Shown here one piece after another: positions 33,462 to 44,523 of a stretch of 57,663 bases of DNA. The notes below the pieces were generated by a model. It made no database searches. It was not told where the DNA came from and saw only the letters and a program-made list of their open reading frames with translations. The translations under genes and the position numbers were made by a program. Source of the DNA: Metabacillus mangrovi (GTDB taxonomy: Bacteria; Bacillota; Bacilli; Bacillales; Bacillaceae); assembly GCF_009711125.1 (NCBI RefSeq), contig NZ_WMIB01000023.1:1-57663 (forward strand), written 5' to 3'. Within the stretch, counting starts at the first letter, position 1, and the number at the start of each line of letters is the position of its first letter.

Positions 33462-36400
33462 TTAATCTACTGTCACAGTATCCGGGCTTGACTGAACCTG
33501 GGAGACCGGCTGCACCTTGCGGTAGCGGTTCATACCTGTTCCGGCAGGAACAAGTTTACCGATAATAACATTCTCCTTCAGTCCAAGAAGCTCGTCACGT
33601 TTTCCTTTGATTGCAGCGTCTGTCAGGACACGGGTTGTCTCCTGGAAGGATGCTGCGGACAGGAAGGAATCTGTTTCAAGGGATGCTTTTGTGATCCCGA
33701 GAAGAACCGGGCGGCCTGTAGCAGGACGCTTACCTTCAATAAGAACTTTTTGATTCGCGTCCGTAAACTGATGGATGTCGAGAAGAGTTCCCGGCAGCAC
33801 ATCTGTATTTCCGGCATCAATGACACGGATCTTACGGAGCATTTGACGGACCATAACCTCTACGTGCTTATCGCCGATTTCTACCCCTTGCATACGGTAT
33901 ACTTTCTGAACTTCACGAAGCAGGTATTCCTGTACGGCCTGTGTATCCTTGACTTTTAACAGTTCCTTCGGATCGATGGAACCTTCTGTCAGTTCCTGGC
34001 CGCGGACTACGGTATCGCCTTCTGCCACCTTCACGCGCGCATTGTAAGGAGCTGTGTAAGTGCGGGTTTCAACTTCGCCCTTAATGATAATCTCCTGCTG
34101 TCTTTCACGGACTTCATTTACTTCTGTTATAACACCGTCAATCTCAGAGATTGTCGCCTGGCCTTTAGGATTACGCGCTTCGAAAAGCTCCTGGATACGA
34201 GGCAAACCTTGAGTGATATCATCTCCGGCAACTCCTCCGGTATGGAACGTACGCATAGTAAGCTGTGTTCCAGGTTCACCAATGGATTGTGCTGCGATGA
34301 TTCCAACTGCTTCTCCGACTTCAACATCCGTACCGGTTGCAAGGTTGCGTCCGTAGCATTTTTTACATACTCCGTGACGGGTGTTGCACGTAAATGCAGA
34401 ACGGATCCAGACAGATTCGATGCCTGACTCTACAATCTGCAGTGCGAGATCTTCTGTAATGAGTTCGTTTTCTCCTACAATAATATCGCCTGATTCCGGG
34501 TGCAGGATATTTCTGCGGGCAAAACGTCCGATCAGACGCTCTTCCAGCTTTTCAATGATTTCTGAGCCTTCTCTGATTGATTCAATCAGAAGGCCACGAT
34601 CAGTTCCACAGTCGTCATCACGGATAATGACATCCTGTGCAACATCTACAAGACGGCGTGTCAGGTAGCCTGAGTCAGCTGTTTTCAGTGCGGTATCGGC
34701 AAGACCTTTACGCGCACCGTGGGTGGAGATAAAGTATTCCAATACGGTCAGACCTTCACGGAAGCTGGACTTGATCGGAAGCTCGATGATCCGTCCGGCC
34801 GGGTTGGCCATCAGTCCGCGCATTCCGGCAAGCTGTGTAAAGTTTGATGCGTTACCACGGGCTCCGGAGTCACTCATCATGAAGATCGGGTTGCTCGTAT
34901 CAAGAGTTTTCATCAGTTTGCCCTGAATCGTATCTTTCGCTGCGCTCCACACAGAGATTACACGCTCATAGCGCTCCTCTTCTGTAATCAAACCGCGGCG
35001 GAACTGCTTCAGTACGTTATCAACCTTCGCCTGCGCTTCAGTCAGGATTTCCTGCTTTTCACGCAATACGACGATATCTGCCACACCAACCGTAATACCG
35101 GCTTTAGTGGAGTATCTGAATCCAAGATCCTTTAGACGGTCCAGCATTTTGGATGTCTCAGTGATTTGGAATTTCTTAAAGATTTCTGCGATGATGCTTC
35201 CAAGAATTCCTTTTTTGAAAGGAGAAACCAATTCCTGTTTAGCGATGTATTCTTTCACGTCCTCATGAGGATCCATGAAGTACTTCTCAGGTGTCTTTTC
35301 TTCAATGTTCCCTTTGGTAGGCTCATTCATATACGGGAATGACGCCGGAAGGATTTCATTGAAGATCAGCTTTCCTACTGTAGTAAGGAGCAGCTGTTTA
35401 TTTTGCTTTTCTGTAAAGCTTTGATTGTTCAGGGATGATGCTGCTACTCCGATACGGGTGTGCAGGTGCACATATCCGTTCTGATAGGCGATAAGAGCTT
35501 CATTTGTGTCTTTGAAGATCATACCTTCTCCGACAGCTCCCTGACGTTCCATCGTCAGATAGTAGTTTCCAAGCACCATATCCTGTGATGGTGTAACAAC
35601 CGGTTTTCCATCCTTAGGATTCAGGATGTTCTGGGCTGCCAGCATCAAGATGCGTGCCTCTGCCTGAGCTTCGGCGGAAAGCGGTACGTGTACCGCCATC
35701 TGGTCACCGTCAAAGTCAGCGTTGTACGCTGTACAAACGAGCGGATGCAGACGGATGGCGCGTCCCTCAACAAGTGTCGGTTCGAACGCCTGGATTCCGA
35801 GTCTGTGAAGAGTCGGTGCACGGTTCAGCAGAACCGGATGCTCCCTGATAACAGATTCGAGAACGTCCCATACTTCCGGCTGAACACGTTCAATTTTACG
35901 CTTCGCACTCTTAATGTTGTGGGCAAGGCCTTTTTCAACAAGCTCTTTCATGACAAAAGGCTTGAACAGTTCAAGTGCCATTTCCTTTGGAAGTCCGCAT
36001 TGGTACATCTTCAGGTTCGGTCCTACGACGATAACGGAACGGCCTGAGTAGTCAACACGTTTACCAAGAAGGTTTTGACGGAAGCGCCCCTGCTTCCCTT
36101 TCAGCATATGGGAGAGGGATTTCAGCGGACGGTTACCAGGACCTGTTACAGGTCTGCCGCGGCGTCCGTTATCGATTAGCGCATCTACTGCTTCCTGAAG
36201 CATACGCTTTTCGTTCTGAACGATAATGCTTGGCGCTCCAAGATCAAGAAGGCGTTTCAAACGGTTGTTCCGGTTGATTACCCGGCGGTACAGGTCGTTC
36301 AGGTCAGATGTGGCAAAACGGCCTCCATCAAGCTGAACCATCGGACGAAGCTCCGGAGGAATTACAGGCAGAACATCAAGGATCATCCAAGACGGATTAT

Positions 36401-37061
36401 TCCCGGAACCACGGAAGGCTTCTAGCACTTCAAGGCGTTTGATTGCACGTGTACGGCGCTGGCCCTGTGCTGTCTTCAGTTCCTCTTTAAGCTGTTCTAC
36501 ATCTTTATCGGGATCAATATCCATCAGGAGTTTCTTAATGGCTTCTGCTCCCATGGATGCCTGGAATGTGCTGCCGTACTTATCACGGTATGCACGGTAC
36601 TCTTTCTCAGAAAGAAGCTGTTTCTTTTCAAGGGGAGTATCTCCTGTGTCAGTCACTACGTAAGAAGCAAAATAGATGACTTCTTCCAGTGCACGGGGGG
36701 ACATGTCAAGCACAAGGCCCATACGGCTCGGAATGCCTTTGAAATACCAAATGTGGGAAACAGGAGCAGCAAGCTCGATGTGTCCCATGCGTTCACGGCG
36801 GACTTTGGCACGGGTTACTTCAACTCCGCATCGGTCACAGACTACACCTTTATAGCGGACACGTTTGTACTTTCCGCAATGGCACTCCCAGTCCTTTTGA
36901 GGTCCGAAAATACGTTCGCAGAACAAACCGTCTTTCTCAGGCTTCAGTGTACGGTAGTTGATGGTTTCCGGCTTTTTAACCTCTCCGAAAGACCAGGAAC
37001 GGATTTTATCAGGTGATGCAAGTCCGATGTTCATATACTCAAAATTATTAACATCTAGCAA
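33462..37061 (-). CDS. rpoC: RNA polymerase beta' subunit
   Basis: 1199 residues, exactly the B. subtilis length with the TTG start at 37061 (GGGAGG 7 nt upstream; protein begins [18 protein letters not shown]). The zinc ribbon [19 protein letters not shown] is near residue 60, the catalytic magnesium motif NADFDGDQM near 447, and the second zinc site CGTDRG...[13 protein letters not shown] near 810-890. The trigger-loop region and the C-terminus ([15 protein letters not shown]) are complete. It follows rpoB after a 187-bp structured gap. Confidence 0.98.
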   Translation of the reverse strand: MLDVNNFEYMNIGLASPDKIRSWSFGEVKKPETINYRTLKPEKDGLFCERIFGPQKDWECHCGKYKRVRYKGVVCDRCGVEVTRAKVRRERMGHIELAAPVSHIWYFKGIPSRMGLVLDMSPRALEEVIYFASYVVTDTGDTPLEKKQLLSEKEYRAYRDKYGSTFQASMGAEAIKKLLMDIDPDKDVEQLKEELKTAQGQRRTRAIKRLEVLEAFRGSGNNPSWMILDVLPVIPPELRPMVQLDGGRFATSDLNDLYRRVINRNNRLKRLLDLGAPSIIVQNEKRMLQEAVDALIDNGRRGRPVTGPGNRPLKSLSHMLKGKQGRFRQNLLGKRVDYSGRSVIVVGPNLKMYQCGLPKEMALELFKPFVMKELVEKGLAHNIKSAKRKIERVQPEVWDVLESVIREHPVLLNRAPTLHRLGIQAFEPTLVEGRAIRLHPLVCTAYNADFDGDQMAVHVPLSAEAQAEARILMLAAQNILNPKDGKPVVTPSQDMVLGNYYLTMERQGAVGEGMIFKDTNEALIAYQNGYVHLHTRIGVAASSLNNQSFTEKQNKQLLLTTVGKLIFNEILPASFPYMNEPTKGNIEEKTPEKYFMDPHEDVKEYIAKQELVSPFKKGILGSIIAEIFKKFQITETSKMLDRLKDLGFRYSTKAGITVGVADIVVLREKQEILTEAQAKVDNVLKQFRRGLITEEERYERVISVWSAAKDTIQGKLMKTLDTSNPIFMMSDSGARGNASNFTQLAGMRGLMANPAGRIIELPIKSSFREGLTVLEYFISTHGARKGLADTALKTADSGYLTRRLVDVAQDVIIRDDDCGTDRGLLIESIREGSEIIEKLEERLIGRFARRNILHPESGDIIVGENELITEDLALQIVESGIESVWIRSAFTCNTRHGVCKKCYGRNLATGTDVEVGEAVGIIAAQSIGEPGTQLTMRTFHTGGVAGDDITQGLPRIQELFEARNPKGQATISEIDGVITEVNEVRERQQEIIIKGEVETRTYTAPYNARVKVAEGDTVVRGQELTEGSIDPKELLKVKDTQAVQEYLLREVQKVYRMQGVEIGDKHVEVMVRQMLRKIRVIDAGNTDVLPGTLLDIHQFTDANQKVLIEGKRPATGRPVLLGITKASLETDSFLSAASFQETTRVLTDAAIKGKRDELLGLKENVIIGKLVPAGTGMNRYRKVQPVSQVQSSPDTVTVD

Positions 37062-37154
37062 GGGGCCTACCTCCCTTTTCATCTTCAGGTTATACCCTTA
37101 TATCCTAAAGATCGATTCATTGTCATTCAATCAAAACTAAAGGCTTCAGCATCC

Positions 37155-37206
37155 GCCTCATCAGTAGAGAACCGGACGCTAAAGCCCGGTTCTTGAACCT
37201 TGAGGC
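37155..37206 (-). other. Structured rpoB-rpoC intergenic hairpin
   Basis: An outer stem (GCCTCA 37155-37160 / TGAGGC 37201-37206) encloses an inner stem (AGAACCGG 37168-37175 / CCGGTTCT 37186-37193) with a 10-nt loop. No T-run follows on the minus strand, so it does not look like a terminator. RNase processing or mRNA stabilisation between rpoB and rpoC is a reasonable guess. Confidence 0.6.
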
Positions 37207-37248
37207 TGCAGGTATTGTGCGCCTGCTGCTTTGCAGCCAATTAAGCAT

Positions 37249-40200
37249 CTATTCTTTCGTAACAGCGTCCTTCTCTTTTTCAGTCGCGACTGCTGCTTCT
37301 TCTTCCATTTCTTCGCCGAGTGTCAGGCTGTCAGACCCTTGCGGATCCTCATCTTCTTCTATATCTCTCATTTCGATCTCTTTTTCATCACCGGAGAGGA
37401 TTTTAACGTCCATACCCAAGCTTTGAAGTTCTTTGATCAATACTTTGAAAGATTCCGGCACTCCAGGTTCCGGTACGTTTTCGCCTTTAACGATCGCTTC
37501 GTACGTTTTCACACGTCCTACAACATCATCCGACTTGACAGTAAGGATTTCCTGAAGTGTGTAAGCTGCTCCGTATGCCTCGAGCGCCCAAACCTCCATC
37601 TCTCCGAAACGCTGTCCGCCAAATTGCGCTTTTCCGCCGAGCGGCTGCTGCGTAACAAGGGAGTAAGGTCCAGTTGAGCGGGCATGAAGCTTATCGTCAA
37701 CCATGTGGGCAAGTTTAATCATATACATGATTCCTACTGAAACACGGTTATCGAATGGTTCGCCTGAACGGCCGTCATAAAGGACTGTTTTCGCATCTCT
37801 CGCCATTCCAGCCTCTTCAAGGGTGGACCAGACATCTTCCTCGCGCGCACCGTCAAATACCGGTGATGCAACGTGGATGCCAAGATAGCGGGCTGCCATT
37901 CCAAGATGAAGCTCGAGCACTTGCCCGATGTTCATACGGGAAGGTACTCCAAGCGGGTTAAGCATGATATCGACTGGTGTCCCGTCTGGAAGATAAGGCA
38001 TATCCTCTTCCGGAAGAATCCGGGAGATAACCCCTTTGTTTCCGTGGCGTCCGGCCATTTTATCCCCTTCAGAAATTTTTCTCTTCTGAACGATATAGGC
38101 ACGTACCAGCTGATTAACACCAGGAGGAAGCTCATCGCCGTCTTCACGGTTGAACACCTTGACATCAAGGATGATTCCGCCTCCGCCATGCGGCACTCTC
38201 AGGGAAGTATCACGGACCTCGCGAGCCTTCTCACCGAAGATGGCATGAAGGAGTCTTTCCTCAGCTGTCAGTTCAGTAACACCTTTTGGCGTCACCTTTC
38301 CGACAAGAAGATCGCCGTCTTTTACTTCCGCACCAACACGGATGATTCCGCGTTCATCAAGGTTGCGCAAAGCATCTTCCCCGACATTCGGGATGTCTCT
38401 TGTAATCTCTTCAGGTCCAAGCTTCGTATCACGCGCTTCAGACTCGTATTCTTCAATATGGATGGATGTATACACATCATCCTTCACCAGGCGCTCACTC
38501 ATGATGATGGCATCCTCATAGTTGTAGCCATCCCATGTCATGAAGGCAACCATAACGTTGCGTCCAAGAGCAAGTTCACCTTTTTCCATAGACGGGCCGT
38601 CCGCAAGGATTTCGCCTTTTACTACTTCGTTGCCTTCACTTACGATCGGGCGCTGGTTGTAGCACGTTCCCTGGTTGGAACGGATAAATTTCAGCATGCT
38701 GTATTTATCAAGGTTGCCCTTTACTTTCTTGCCGTCTACTTCCTCATAGCGGCGGACATATACATTCTTCGCCTCTACTTTTTCAACAATACCCGGGTGC
38801 TTACAGATAACAGCAGCACCTGAATCTTTTCCTGAAACGTATTCCATACCCGTTCCGACAATCGGAGCTTCCGGCTGCATCAAAGGCACAGCCTGACGCT
38901 GCATGTTCGCTCCCATCAGGGCACGGTTGGAGTCATCGTTCTCAAGGAATGGGATACATGCCGTTGCAGCAGATACAACCTGCTTCGGCGATACATCCAT
39001 ATAATCAACGCGGTCGCGGGCTACAACTGTATTTTCACCGCGGAAACGGGCTACGATTCCGTCATCAAGGAATGAACCGTCTTCGCCAAGGCGTGCATTT
39101 GCCTGGGCTACTACATAGTTATCCTCTTCATCGGCAGTCAGATAGTCGATGCGCGCTGTAACTTTTCCTGTATCCGGGTCTACACGGCGGTATGGTGTTT
39201 CGATGAAGCCGAAACGGTTTACCTTCGCGTAACTGGACAGGGAGTTGATCAGCCCGATATTCGGTCCCTCCGGCGTCTCGATCGGACACATCCGGCCATA
39301 GTGGGAATAGTGAACGTCACGTACTTCGAAGCCGGCACGTTCACGTGTTAAACCACCAGGTCCGAGTGCAGACAGACGGCGCTTATGAGTCAGCTCAGCA
39401 AGCGGGTTTGTCTGATCCATGAACTGGGAGAGCTGGGAGCTTCCGAAGAACTCTTTAATGCTTGCAATAACTGGACGGATATTGATCAGCTGCTGAGGTG
39501 TAATGGTATTCGTGTCCTGGATGGACATACGCTCACGCACTACACGTTCCATACGGGAAAGACCGATGCGGAACTGATTCTGCAGCAATTCACCAACAGA
39601 GCGGAGACGGCGGTTACCGAGATGATCGATATCATCTGTATCTCCTACTCCGTGAAGGAGGTTGAAGAAATAGCTGATGGAGGAAAGGATATCCGCAGCT
39701 GTAATATTCTTCACCGCTTCTTCTACGTACGCATTTCCGATTACCGTGATCACGTGCTCTCCTTCTGGATCATTCGGAGAGTAGATTTTGATAGATTGAA
39801 GAGTCGTTTCTTCTGTAACCACGCCTGATGAAGGGTGGACAGAACGGAAACCTACTCCGCTTTCCAGGTTAGGAATGATGCGGTCCAGAGTACGGCGGTC
39901 GATCATCGTGCCTTTTTCAGCAATGATTTCTCCTGTTTCAGGGTCTGCAAGTGATTCTGCAAGACGCTGATTGAAGAGACGGTTTTTAATATGAAGCTTT
40001 TTATTTATTTTATAGCGTCCAACACTTGCAAGGTCATAGCGCTTCGGATCAAAGAAGCGTGACTCAAGAAGGCTTTTCGCGTTCTCGACTGTAGGAGGCT
40101 CTCCCGGACGAAGGCGCTCATAGATTTCCAGAAGCGCTTTTTCCGTAGTCTCAGTGTTATCTTTTTCAAGAGTGTTGCGAAGAAATTCGTTCTCGCCAAA

Positions 40201-40830
40201 CAAATCAGTGATTTCCTGGTCAGAGCCAAACCCTAGAGCACGCAAAAGAACCGTAACTGGCAGTTTCCGAGTACGATCAATCCGTACATATGCTACATCT
40301 TTTGCATCGGTTTCGTACTCCAGCCAAGCACCACGGTTTGGAATGACTGTTGCTGTAAAGCCTCTTTTACCATTTTTGTCGACTTTACCGCTGAAATATA
40401 CACTTGGCGAACGTACAAGCTGAGATACGATAACACGCTCAGCTCCATTGATTACGAACGTTCCAGTCTCCGTCATCAAAGGGAAATCCCCCATGAATAC
40501 GTCCTGGTCCTTCACTTCGCCTGTTTCTTTGTTGATCAAACGGACTTTCACACGCAGTGGAGCAGAATAGGTTACATCGCGTTCCTTAGATTCCTCAACG
40601 GAATACTTGGGCTCACCAAGGCTGTAATCAATAAACTCCAGCGAGAGGTTGCCGGTAAAATCCTCAATCGGAGAGATATCCTGAAACATCTCTCTGAGTC
40701 CTTCATCAAGAAACCACTGATAAGAAGCAGTCTGAATCTCAATGAGGTTCGGCAATTCTAATACTTCGCTAATGCGTGCATAACTTCTGCGTTGGCGGTG
40801 CCGTCCATACTGAACTAGTTGACCTGTCAA
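37249..40830 (-). CDS. rpoB: RNA polymerase beta subunit
   Basis: 1193 residues, exactly the B. subtilis length when the TTG at 40830 is used (AGGGG lies 8 nt upstream; the protein begins [20 protein letters not shown]). The rifampicin-binding cluster ([20 protein letters not shown], then [10 protein letters not shown]) is wild-type. Further conserved blocks: [20 protein letters not shown] and [18 protein letters not shown] near the active site. The C-terminal acidic tail is slightly different from B. subtilis, as is usual. Confidence 0.98.
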   Translation of the reverse strand: MTGQLVQYGRHRQRRSYARISEVLELPNLIEIQTASYQWFLDEGLREMFQDISPIEDFTGNLSLEFIDYSLGEPKYSVEESKERDVTYSAPLRVKVRLINKETGEVKDQDVFMGDFPLMTETGTFVINGAERVIVSQLVRSPSVYFSGKVDKNGKRGFTATVIPNRGAWLEYETDAKDVAYVRIDRTRKLPVTVLLRALGFGSDQEITDLFGENEFLRNTLEKDNTETTEKALLEIYERLRPGEPPTVENAKSLLESRFFDPKRYDLASVGRYKINKKLHIKNRLFNQRLAESLADPETGEIIAEKGTMIDRRTLDRIIPNLESGVGFRSVHPSSGVVTEETTLQSIKIYSPNDPEGEHVITVIGNAYVEEAVKNITAADILSSISYFFNLLHGVGDTDDIDHLGNRRLRSVGELLQNQFRIGLSRMERVVRERMSIQDTNTITPQQLINIRPVIASIKEFFGSSQLSQFMDQTNPLAELTHKRRLSALGPGGLTRERAGFEVRDVHYSHYGRMCPIETPEGPNIGLINSLSSYAKVNRFGFIETPYRRVDPDTGKVTARIDYLTADEEDNYVVAQANARLGEDGSFLDDGIVARFRGENTVVARDRVDYMDVSPKQVVSAATACIPFLENDDSNRALMGANMQRQAVPLMQPEAPIVGTGMEYVSGKDSGAAVICKHPGIVEKVEAKNVYVRRYEEVDGKKVKGNLDKYSMLKFIRSNQGTCYNQRPIVSEGNEVVKGEILADGPSMEKGELALGRNVMVAFMTWDGYNYEDAIIMSERLVKDDVYTSIHIEEYESEARDTKLGPEEITRDIPNVGEDALRNLDERGIIRVGAEVKDGDLLVGKVTPKGVTELTAEERLLHAIFGEKAREVRDTSLRVPHGGGGIILDVKVFNREDGDELPPGVNQLVRAYIVQKRKISEGDKMAGRHGNKGVISRILPEEDMPYLPDGTPVDIMLNPLGVPSRMNIGQVLELHLGMAARYLGIHVASPVFDGAREEDVWSTLEEAGMARDAKTVLYDGRSGEPFDNRVSVGIMYMIKLAHMVDDKLHARSTGPYSLVTQQPLGGKAQFGGQRFGEMEVWALEAYGAAYTLQEILTVKSDDVVGRVKTYEAIVKGENVPEPGVPESFKVLIKELQSLGMDVKILSGDEKEIEMRDIEEDEDPQGSDSLTLGEEMEEEAAVATEKEKDAVTKE

Positions 40831-40924
40831 CTGATTCACCCCTCAGTTCATGCATATTGGATCTGTAAAAAGCACTAAACTAGCCACCCTAGCAACTCAT
40901 GCCTCTACAAGTAAATAACAAAAC

Positions 40925-40950
40925 AAAAAAGGGTTTCTGTTAAGAAAACC
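40925..40950 (-). terminator. Terminator-like hairpin in the rpoB leader
   Basis: Minus strand: GGTTTTCT-TAAC-AGAAACC (one bulge) followed by C and six or more T, about 95 nt before rpoB. It lies downstream of the putative rpoB promoter, so it would attenuate rpoB or catch read-through from upstream. Confidence 0.55.
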
Positions 40951-40993
40951 ACATTTTTTTGAACGAACAGATTCTATAAGTTTTCCCGCATTT

Positions 40994-41025
40994 GCTAAAT
41001 TTATACATTATTTATGTAATTTAGC
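40994..41025 (-). repeat. AT-rich palindrome in the rpoB leader
   Basis: GCTAAATT-TAT-ACAT and ATGT-AATTTAGC form an inverted repeat with 12 matching bases per arm and a 3-nt bulge, just downstream of the likely rpoB transcription start. It could be a leader hairpin or a binding site for a dimeric regulator. Confidence 0.55.
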
Positions 41026-41058
41026 CTTTTGCAGAAAATGAAACATTGGCATTTTATA

Positions 41059-41087
41059 ATATTAACATGCCAAAAAATACGAGTCAA
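41059..41087 (-). promoter_or_regulatory. Promoter of rpoBC (sigma-A)
   Basis: Minus strand: TTGACT (41082-41087) overlapping the stop of the methyltransferase gene, 17-bp spacer, TAATAT (41059-41064). It leaves a leader of ~220 nt before rpoB. Confidence 0.6.
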
Positions 41088-41686
41088 TCTTTTTTAGCTC
41101 TGATAATATAGTAGCCTTTTTTCTTCAGTACGATATCTACTTCGCCGAAAACCTCTTCCAGTTTCGCTGCCGCTGACGGAGCACCCTGCTTTTTCTGGAT
41201 CACGACCCAGAGTTCGCCGCCGCTGCACAGGTGCCGGAAGCTTTTTTCCAGAATTTCATGAACGGTTTTCTTTCCGGCTCTTATTGGCGGATTGCTTAAG
41301 ATGGCTGCATATTGCTTCTCTCCTGCATTTGAAAACAGATCGCTTTGAAAAACGGATGCATTCTCAACCTTATTTAATTCCGCGTTTTCTTTGGCCAGAT
41401 CGACAGCTCTCTGATTAACATCGGCCATGTCCACATGGCGCTCAGGCCATTTTTTTGCTACCGCAAGTCCGATCGGACCGTATCCGCAGCCCATATCCAA
41501 AACGCTGCCTTCTGCATCAGGCATTTCAAATGCATCAATCAGCACTCTTGAACCAAAATCCACTTCATTTTTGGAAAAAACACCAGCATCGCTTCGGAAG
41601 GTAAAAGCATGGCCGGCCAAGTCGAACGTCCAGCTTTTTTTGCTGCTTTGCACAGCAGGATTTTCCGAGTAATAATGATCACTCAT
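41084..41686 (-). CDS. ybxB: Class I SAM-dependent methyltransferase YbxB (RsmC-like)
   Basis: 200 residues (B. subtilis YbxB 201). It is related to the C-terminal half of RsmC, which methylates a guanine of 16S rRNA; the exact target in Bacillus is uncertain. SAM-binding motif I is LDMGCGYGPIGLAVA near residue 63; the catalytic NPP motif is SNPPIRAGK near 128. The start MSDHYYSENP at 41686 follows AGGAGG by 8 nt; the longer frame upstream is not conserved. It lies between rplL (with terminator) and rpoB, the standard position. Confidence 0.92.
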   Translation of the reverse strand: MSDHYYSENPAVQSSKKSWTFDLAGHAFTFRSDAGVFSKNEVDFGSRVLIDAFEMPDAEGSVLDMGCGYGPIGLAVAKKWPERHVDMADVNQRAVDLAKENAELNKVENASVFQSDLFSNAGEKQYAAILSNPPIRAGKKTVHEILEKSFRHLCSGGELWVVIQKKQGAPSAAAKLEEVFGEVDIVLKKKGYYIIRAKKD

Positions 41687-41861
41687 TCCGCTTGCCTCCT
41701 CACAGGAGCTTTTGAGAGTATATTCTATCATTTGGGGGAAGCTGCTTGCCATTGAACAGCCCGCACTTTTAATGGAAGTTCTTATCGGGAGGCTTTTCCG
41801 GGCACATACTGTACGAAATATTCCTGCCTGAATTTTTAATGGAGCAATACCCTTTATGAAG

Positions 41862-41891
41862 AAAAAAGCCCGCTTGTAGCAGCGGGCTTTA
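41862..41891 (-). terminator. Terminator after rplL
   Basis: Minus strand: AAGCCCGCT-GCTACA-AGCGGGCTT followed by TTTTC, starting 17 nt after the rplL stop. A strong intrinsic terminator between the abundant L10/L12 genes and ybxB-rpoBC. The remaining ~170 bp before ybxB holds no clear promoter. Confidence 0.9.
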
Positions 41892-41908
41892 TCTTATTAA
41901 AAAAGAAA

Positions 41909-42274
41909 TTACTTAACTTCTACGCCAGCGCCAACTTCTTCAAGTTTAGCTTTAAGCTCTTCTGCTTCTTCTTTAGCAATTGCTTCTTTGATTGGCTTTG
42001 GAGTGTTGTCAACCAATTCTTTTGCTTCTTTAAGACCAAGGCCAGTGATTTCGCGAACCACTTTGATAACCTTGATTTTTTGAGATCCAGCAGATGTAAG
42101 GATCAGGTCGAATTCAGTTTGCTCAGCAGCAGCTTCGCCAGCTCCAGCTCCGCCCATCATAGCTACAGGAGCAGCAGCAGTTACACCAAATTCTTCTTCG
42201 ATAGCTTTAACAAGATCGTTCAGTTCAAGAACTGTCATATTTTTGACAGCTTCAATGATTTGTTCTTTAGACAT
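41909..42274 (-). CDS. rplL: Ribosomal protein bL12 (L7/L12)
   Basis: 121 residues. L12 dimers form the flexible stalk that recruits GTPase factors. N-terminal dimerisation domain ([20 protein letters not shown]), Ala/Gly-rich hinge (near 40-55), C-terminal domain with [20 protein letters not shown]. The start MSKEQ at 42274 follows GGAGG. Co-transcribed with rplJ. Confidence 0.98.
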   Translation of the reverse strand: MSKEQIIEAVKNMTVLELNDLVKAIEEEFGVTAAAPVAMMGGAGAGEAAAEQTEFDLILTSAGSQKIKVIKVVREITGLGLKEAKELVDNTPKPIKEAIAKEEAEELKAKLEEVGAGVEVK

Positions 42275-42321
42275 TATATTTTCCTCCTTGTTTTTCAATC
42301 AAATTTTATAGTAGTACGGGA

Positions 42322-42822
42322 TTAAGCGCCTTGTTCTTCTTTTTGCTCAGCAACTGCTTTGTTGACAAGAGCAAAGTTGCGGATTGGAGCCTGAAGTACG
42401 CTAAGCAACATAGAAAGCAAGCCTTCGCGGGATGGAAGTTCAGCAAGTGCTTTGATCTCCTCAACCGTTGCTACGTTTCCTTCAATTACACCAGCTTTGA
42501 TTTCCAAAGCTTCGTTCTTTTTCGCGAAGTCGTTCAGAACTTTTGCAGGAGCTACAACGTCTTCCGTGCTGAATGCGATCGCATTCGGGCCGGTAAGAGC
42601 ATCGTTCAGTCCAGTCAGTTCAGCTGCTTCAACCGCACGGCGTGTCATCGTGTTTTTGTAAACTTTGAATTCTACGCCCGCTTCACGAAGAGATTTACGA
42701 AGTTCAGTCACCTGAGCTACTGTCAGTCCGCGGTAGTCAACTACGATTGTAGATTTGCTCTCACGGAACTTCGCTGTGATTTCTTCAACGATCTGTTTCT
42801 TAGATTCGATAATGCTGCTCAT
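42322..42822 (-). CDS. rplJ: Ribosomal protein uL10
   Basis: 166 residues, as in B. subtilis. L10 anchors L12 dimers to the 50S stalk base and represses its own operon. Conserved [20 protein letters not shown] near the N-terminus and [20 protein letters not shown] near the C-terminus. The ATG at 42822 follows AGGAGGTG; the open frame extends upstream into the L10 leader but is not coding. Confidence 0.98.
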   Translation of the reverse strand: MSSIIESKKQIVEEITAKFRESKSTIVVDYRGLTVAQVTELRKSLREAGVEFKVYKNTMTRRAVEAAELTGLNDALTGPNAIAFSTEDVVAPAKVLNDFAKKNEALEIKAGVIEGNVATVEEIKALAELPSREGLLSMLLSVLQAPIRNFALVNKAVAEQKEEQGA

Positions 42823-42870
42823 TGTTACACCTCCTGTAGAATGATTGTCATTATACCGTCGTGTTCGCAT

Positions 42871-43010
42871 GAAAAAGCCTCCATGATAGACATGGAGGCG
42901 CCTTTTATACATGAGCAAAAAATGCTGGTCTGTACAATATGGTCACACCTCGGCAGGAGATTAAGCCGCTCGGGCACCTGCTGTCTACGGTACAAATTCT
43001 CTTATTGAGT
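42871..43010 (-). ncRNA. L10 ribosomal leader with attenuator
   Basis: Minus strand: the conserved block GACAGCAGGTGCCCGAG ... CTTAATCTCCTGCCGAGGTG, in which AGCAGG pairs with CTCCTG-like sequence, is the known L10-binding leader of Firmicutes rplJ. It is followed by a perfect 9-bp terminator stem GCCTCCATG/CATGGAGGC (42877-42899) and five T. L10 (with L12) binding to the leader is thought to favour termination, giving feedback control of rplJ-rplL. Confidence 0.88.
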
Positions 43011-43033
43011 TATCGTTTTAAACAACAATGTGA

Positions 43034-43062
43034 ATTATATACGAACTTCCATAAGAAGTCAA
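43034..43062 (-). promoter_or_regulatory. Promoter of rplJ-rplL (sigma-A)
   Basis: Minus strand: TTGACT (43057-43062), 17-bp spacer, perfect TATAAT (43034-43039), immediately downstream of the rplA stop and upstream of the L10 leader. Confidence 0.88.
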
Positions 43063-43065
43063 CAA

Positions 43066-43764
43066 TTATTTTACAGAGAAGCTTGAAGAATCAACTTTGA
43101 TTCCAGGGCCCATTGTAGAGGTTACAGCAACACTCTTCATGTATGTGCCTTTTGCTGCAGCAGGTTTCGCTTTAAGCATTGTTTCGTAAACAGTTGTGAA
43201 GTTTTCGATCAGCTTGCTGTCTTCGAAAGAAACTTTCCCGATCGGCACGTGGATGATTCCGGCTTTATCAGCACGGTATTCAACTTTACCAGCCTTGATC
43301 TCGTTAACAGCTCTTTCAACTTCAAACGTTACTGTGCCGGTTTTAGGGTTTGGCATAAGGCCTTTAGGTCCCAAAACGCGTCCAAGCTTACCAACTTCAC
43401 CCATCATGTCAGGAGTTGCAACGATTACATCAAAGTCAAACCAGCCTTGCTGGATTTTCGTGATGTATTCGGAATCTCCTGCATAATCTGCTCCAGCAGC
43501 TTCTGCTTCTTTTGCTTTTTCGCCTTTAGCGAAAACCAAAACGCGCTGAGTTTTACCAGTTCCGTTTGGAAGCACAACTGCTCCACGGATTTGCTGGTCG
43601 TTTTTACGAGGGTCGATTCCAAGACGGAATGCCACCTCAACAGTAGCGTCGAATTTCGCTGTGTTTGTTTTCTTAGCCAGTTCAACAGCTTCTGTTACAG
43701 GATAAGCTTTAGAACGGTCTACAAGCTTTGCAGCTTCTGCATACTTCTTGCCTTTTTTAGCCAT
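43066..43764 (-). CDS. rplA: Ribosomal protein uL1
   Basis: 232 residues, as in B. subtilis. L1 forms the mobile stalk by the E site and is a translational repressor of L11/L1 synthesis in several bacteria. Conserved [37 protein letters not shown] and GPGIKVD at the C-terminus. It is separated from rplK by 158 bp containing two hairpins. Confidence 0.98.
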   Translation of the reverse strand: MAKKGKKYAEAAKLVDRSKAYPVTEAVELAKKTNTAKFDATVEVAFRLGIDPRKNDQQIRGAVVLPNGTGKTQRVLVFAKGEKAKEAEAAGADYAGDSEYITKIQQGWFDFDVIVATPDMMGEVGKLGRVLGPKGLMPNPKTGTVTFEVERAVNEIKAGKVEYRADKAGIIHVPIGKVSFEDSKLIENFTTVYETMLKAKPAAAKGTYMKSVAVTSTMGPGIKVDSSSFSVK

Positions 43765-43822
43765 TTTACTTTTTCCTCCTTATGTGGTTTTAGCGGAAAG
43801 TACCTCCCACAGATAAGCGCAG

Positions 43823-43840
43823 CTGTCCGCTTCCGGACAG
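43823..43840 (-). other. Hairpin before rplA, possible L1 target
   Basis: A perfect 6-bp stem CTGTCC-GGAAGC-GGACAG about 60 nt before the rplA start. L1 mRNA targets often mimic its 23S site, so an L1-binding role is possible, but I did not match a consensus. Confidence 0.4.
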
Positions 43841-43878
43841 TGCAGGCGGATGAAACACATCCGTATCACAAGAATAAA

Positions 43879-43910
43879 GGTTGCGGACTTGTTGATCCAA
43901 ACCCGCAACC
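43879..43910 (-). terminator. Terminator-like hairpin between rplK and rplA
   Basis: Minus strand: GGTTGCGG (43903-43910) pairs with CCGCAACC (43879-43886) across a 16-nt loop, followed by TTTATTCTTG. It begins 12 nt after the rplK stop. The interrupted T-run suggests partial termination, which would lower rplA relative to rplK, or an RNA-stability element. Confidence 0.5.
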
Positions 43911-43922
43911 CTTAAGCATCCA

Positions 43923-44348
43923 TTAGTCTTCGATCACAATTCCCATACTGCGCGCAGTACCTTCAACCATGAGCATAGCTGCTTCAACGCTTGCTGCGTT
44001 CAAGTCAGGCATTTTGGTTTCAGCGATTTCACGTACTTTGTCACGCTTTACAGTTGCCACTTTATTACGGTTCGGTTCACCGGAACCAGACTCAATTCCA
44101 GCTGCTTTCTTAAGCAATACAGCAGCAGGCGGAGTTTTAGTAATGAAAGTGAATGAACGGTCTTCAAAAACAGTGATTTCAACCGGAATGATAAGACCGG
44201 CTTGTTCAGCTGTGCGAGCGTTAAATTCCTTACAGAATCCCATGATGTTCACACCAGCCTGACCCAATGCAGGACCTACTGGAGGAGCCGGGTTCGCTTT
44301 TCCGGCAGGAATTTGCAATTTAACCATTTTAATAACTTTTTTAGCCAC
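43923..44348 (-). CDS. rplK: Ribosomal protein uL11
   Basis: 141 residues, as in B. subtilis. L11 sits at the GTPase-associated centre and is needed for RelA activation. Conserved [20 protein letters not shown] and [20 protein letters not shown]. The start is GTG at 44348 ([11 protein letters not shown]) with AAGGAGGTG 6 nt before it. Confidence 0.98.
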   Translation of the reverse strand: MAKKVIKMVKLQIPAGKANPAPPVGPALGQAGVNIMGFCKEFNARTAEQAGLIIPVEITVFEDRSFTFITKTPPAAVLLKKAAGIESGSGEPNRNKVATVKRDKVREIAETKMPDLNAASVEAAMLMVEGTARSMGIVIED

Positions 44349-44482
44349 GAGACACACCTCCTTAAGTCCGTGATGTGGTAATAGGGCCTTGCCCTCCCAC
44401 TCATAACTCATTCTTTATGTGAATGATTAGGGAAAAATCAAGTTATACGCCCCACTTTAAGTGAGACACACTGACTTATGAA

Positions 44483-44511
44483 ATATTATCACTTTTCCCA
44501 ATCCATTTCAA
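44483..44511 (-). promoter_or_regulatory. Promoter of rplK-rplA (sigma-A)
   Basis: Minus strand: TTGAAA (44506-44511), 17-bp spacer, TAATAT (44483-44488), just after nusG. The leader to rplK is ~130 nt and includes inverted repeats around TCTCACTTAAAGTGGGG. Confidence 0.7.
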
Positions 44512-44523
44512 GTTATTTTCTGA

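Noticed and set aside
37873-38823. Long plus-strand open frame (316 codons) inside rpoB
   Set aside because: It is antisense to the complete, highly conserved rpoB and has no recognisable domains or ribosome-binding site; it is a shadow of codon usage on the other strand.
39385-39540. Rifampicin-resistance changes in rpoB
   Set aside because: The cluster [20 protein letters not shown] followed by [10 protein letters not shown] is the susceptible sequence.
42331-43008. Plus-strand open frame of 225 codons across rplJ and the L10 leader
   Set aside because: It is antisense to rplJ and to the L10 leader RNA, is rich in Cys and Phe, and shows no family similarity.
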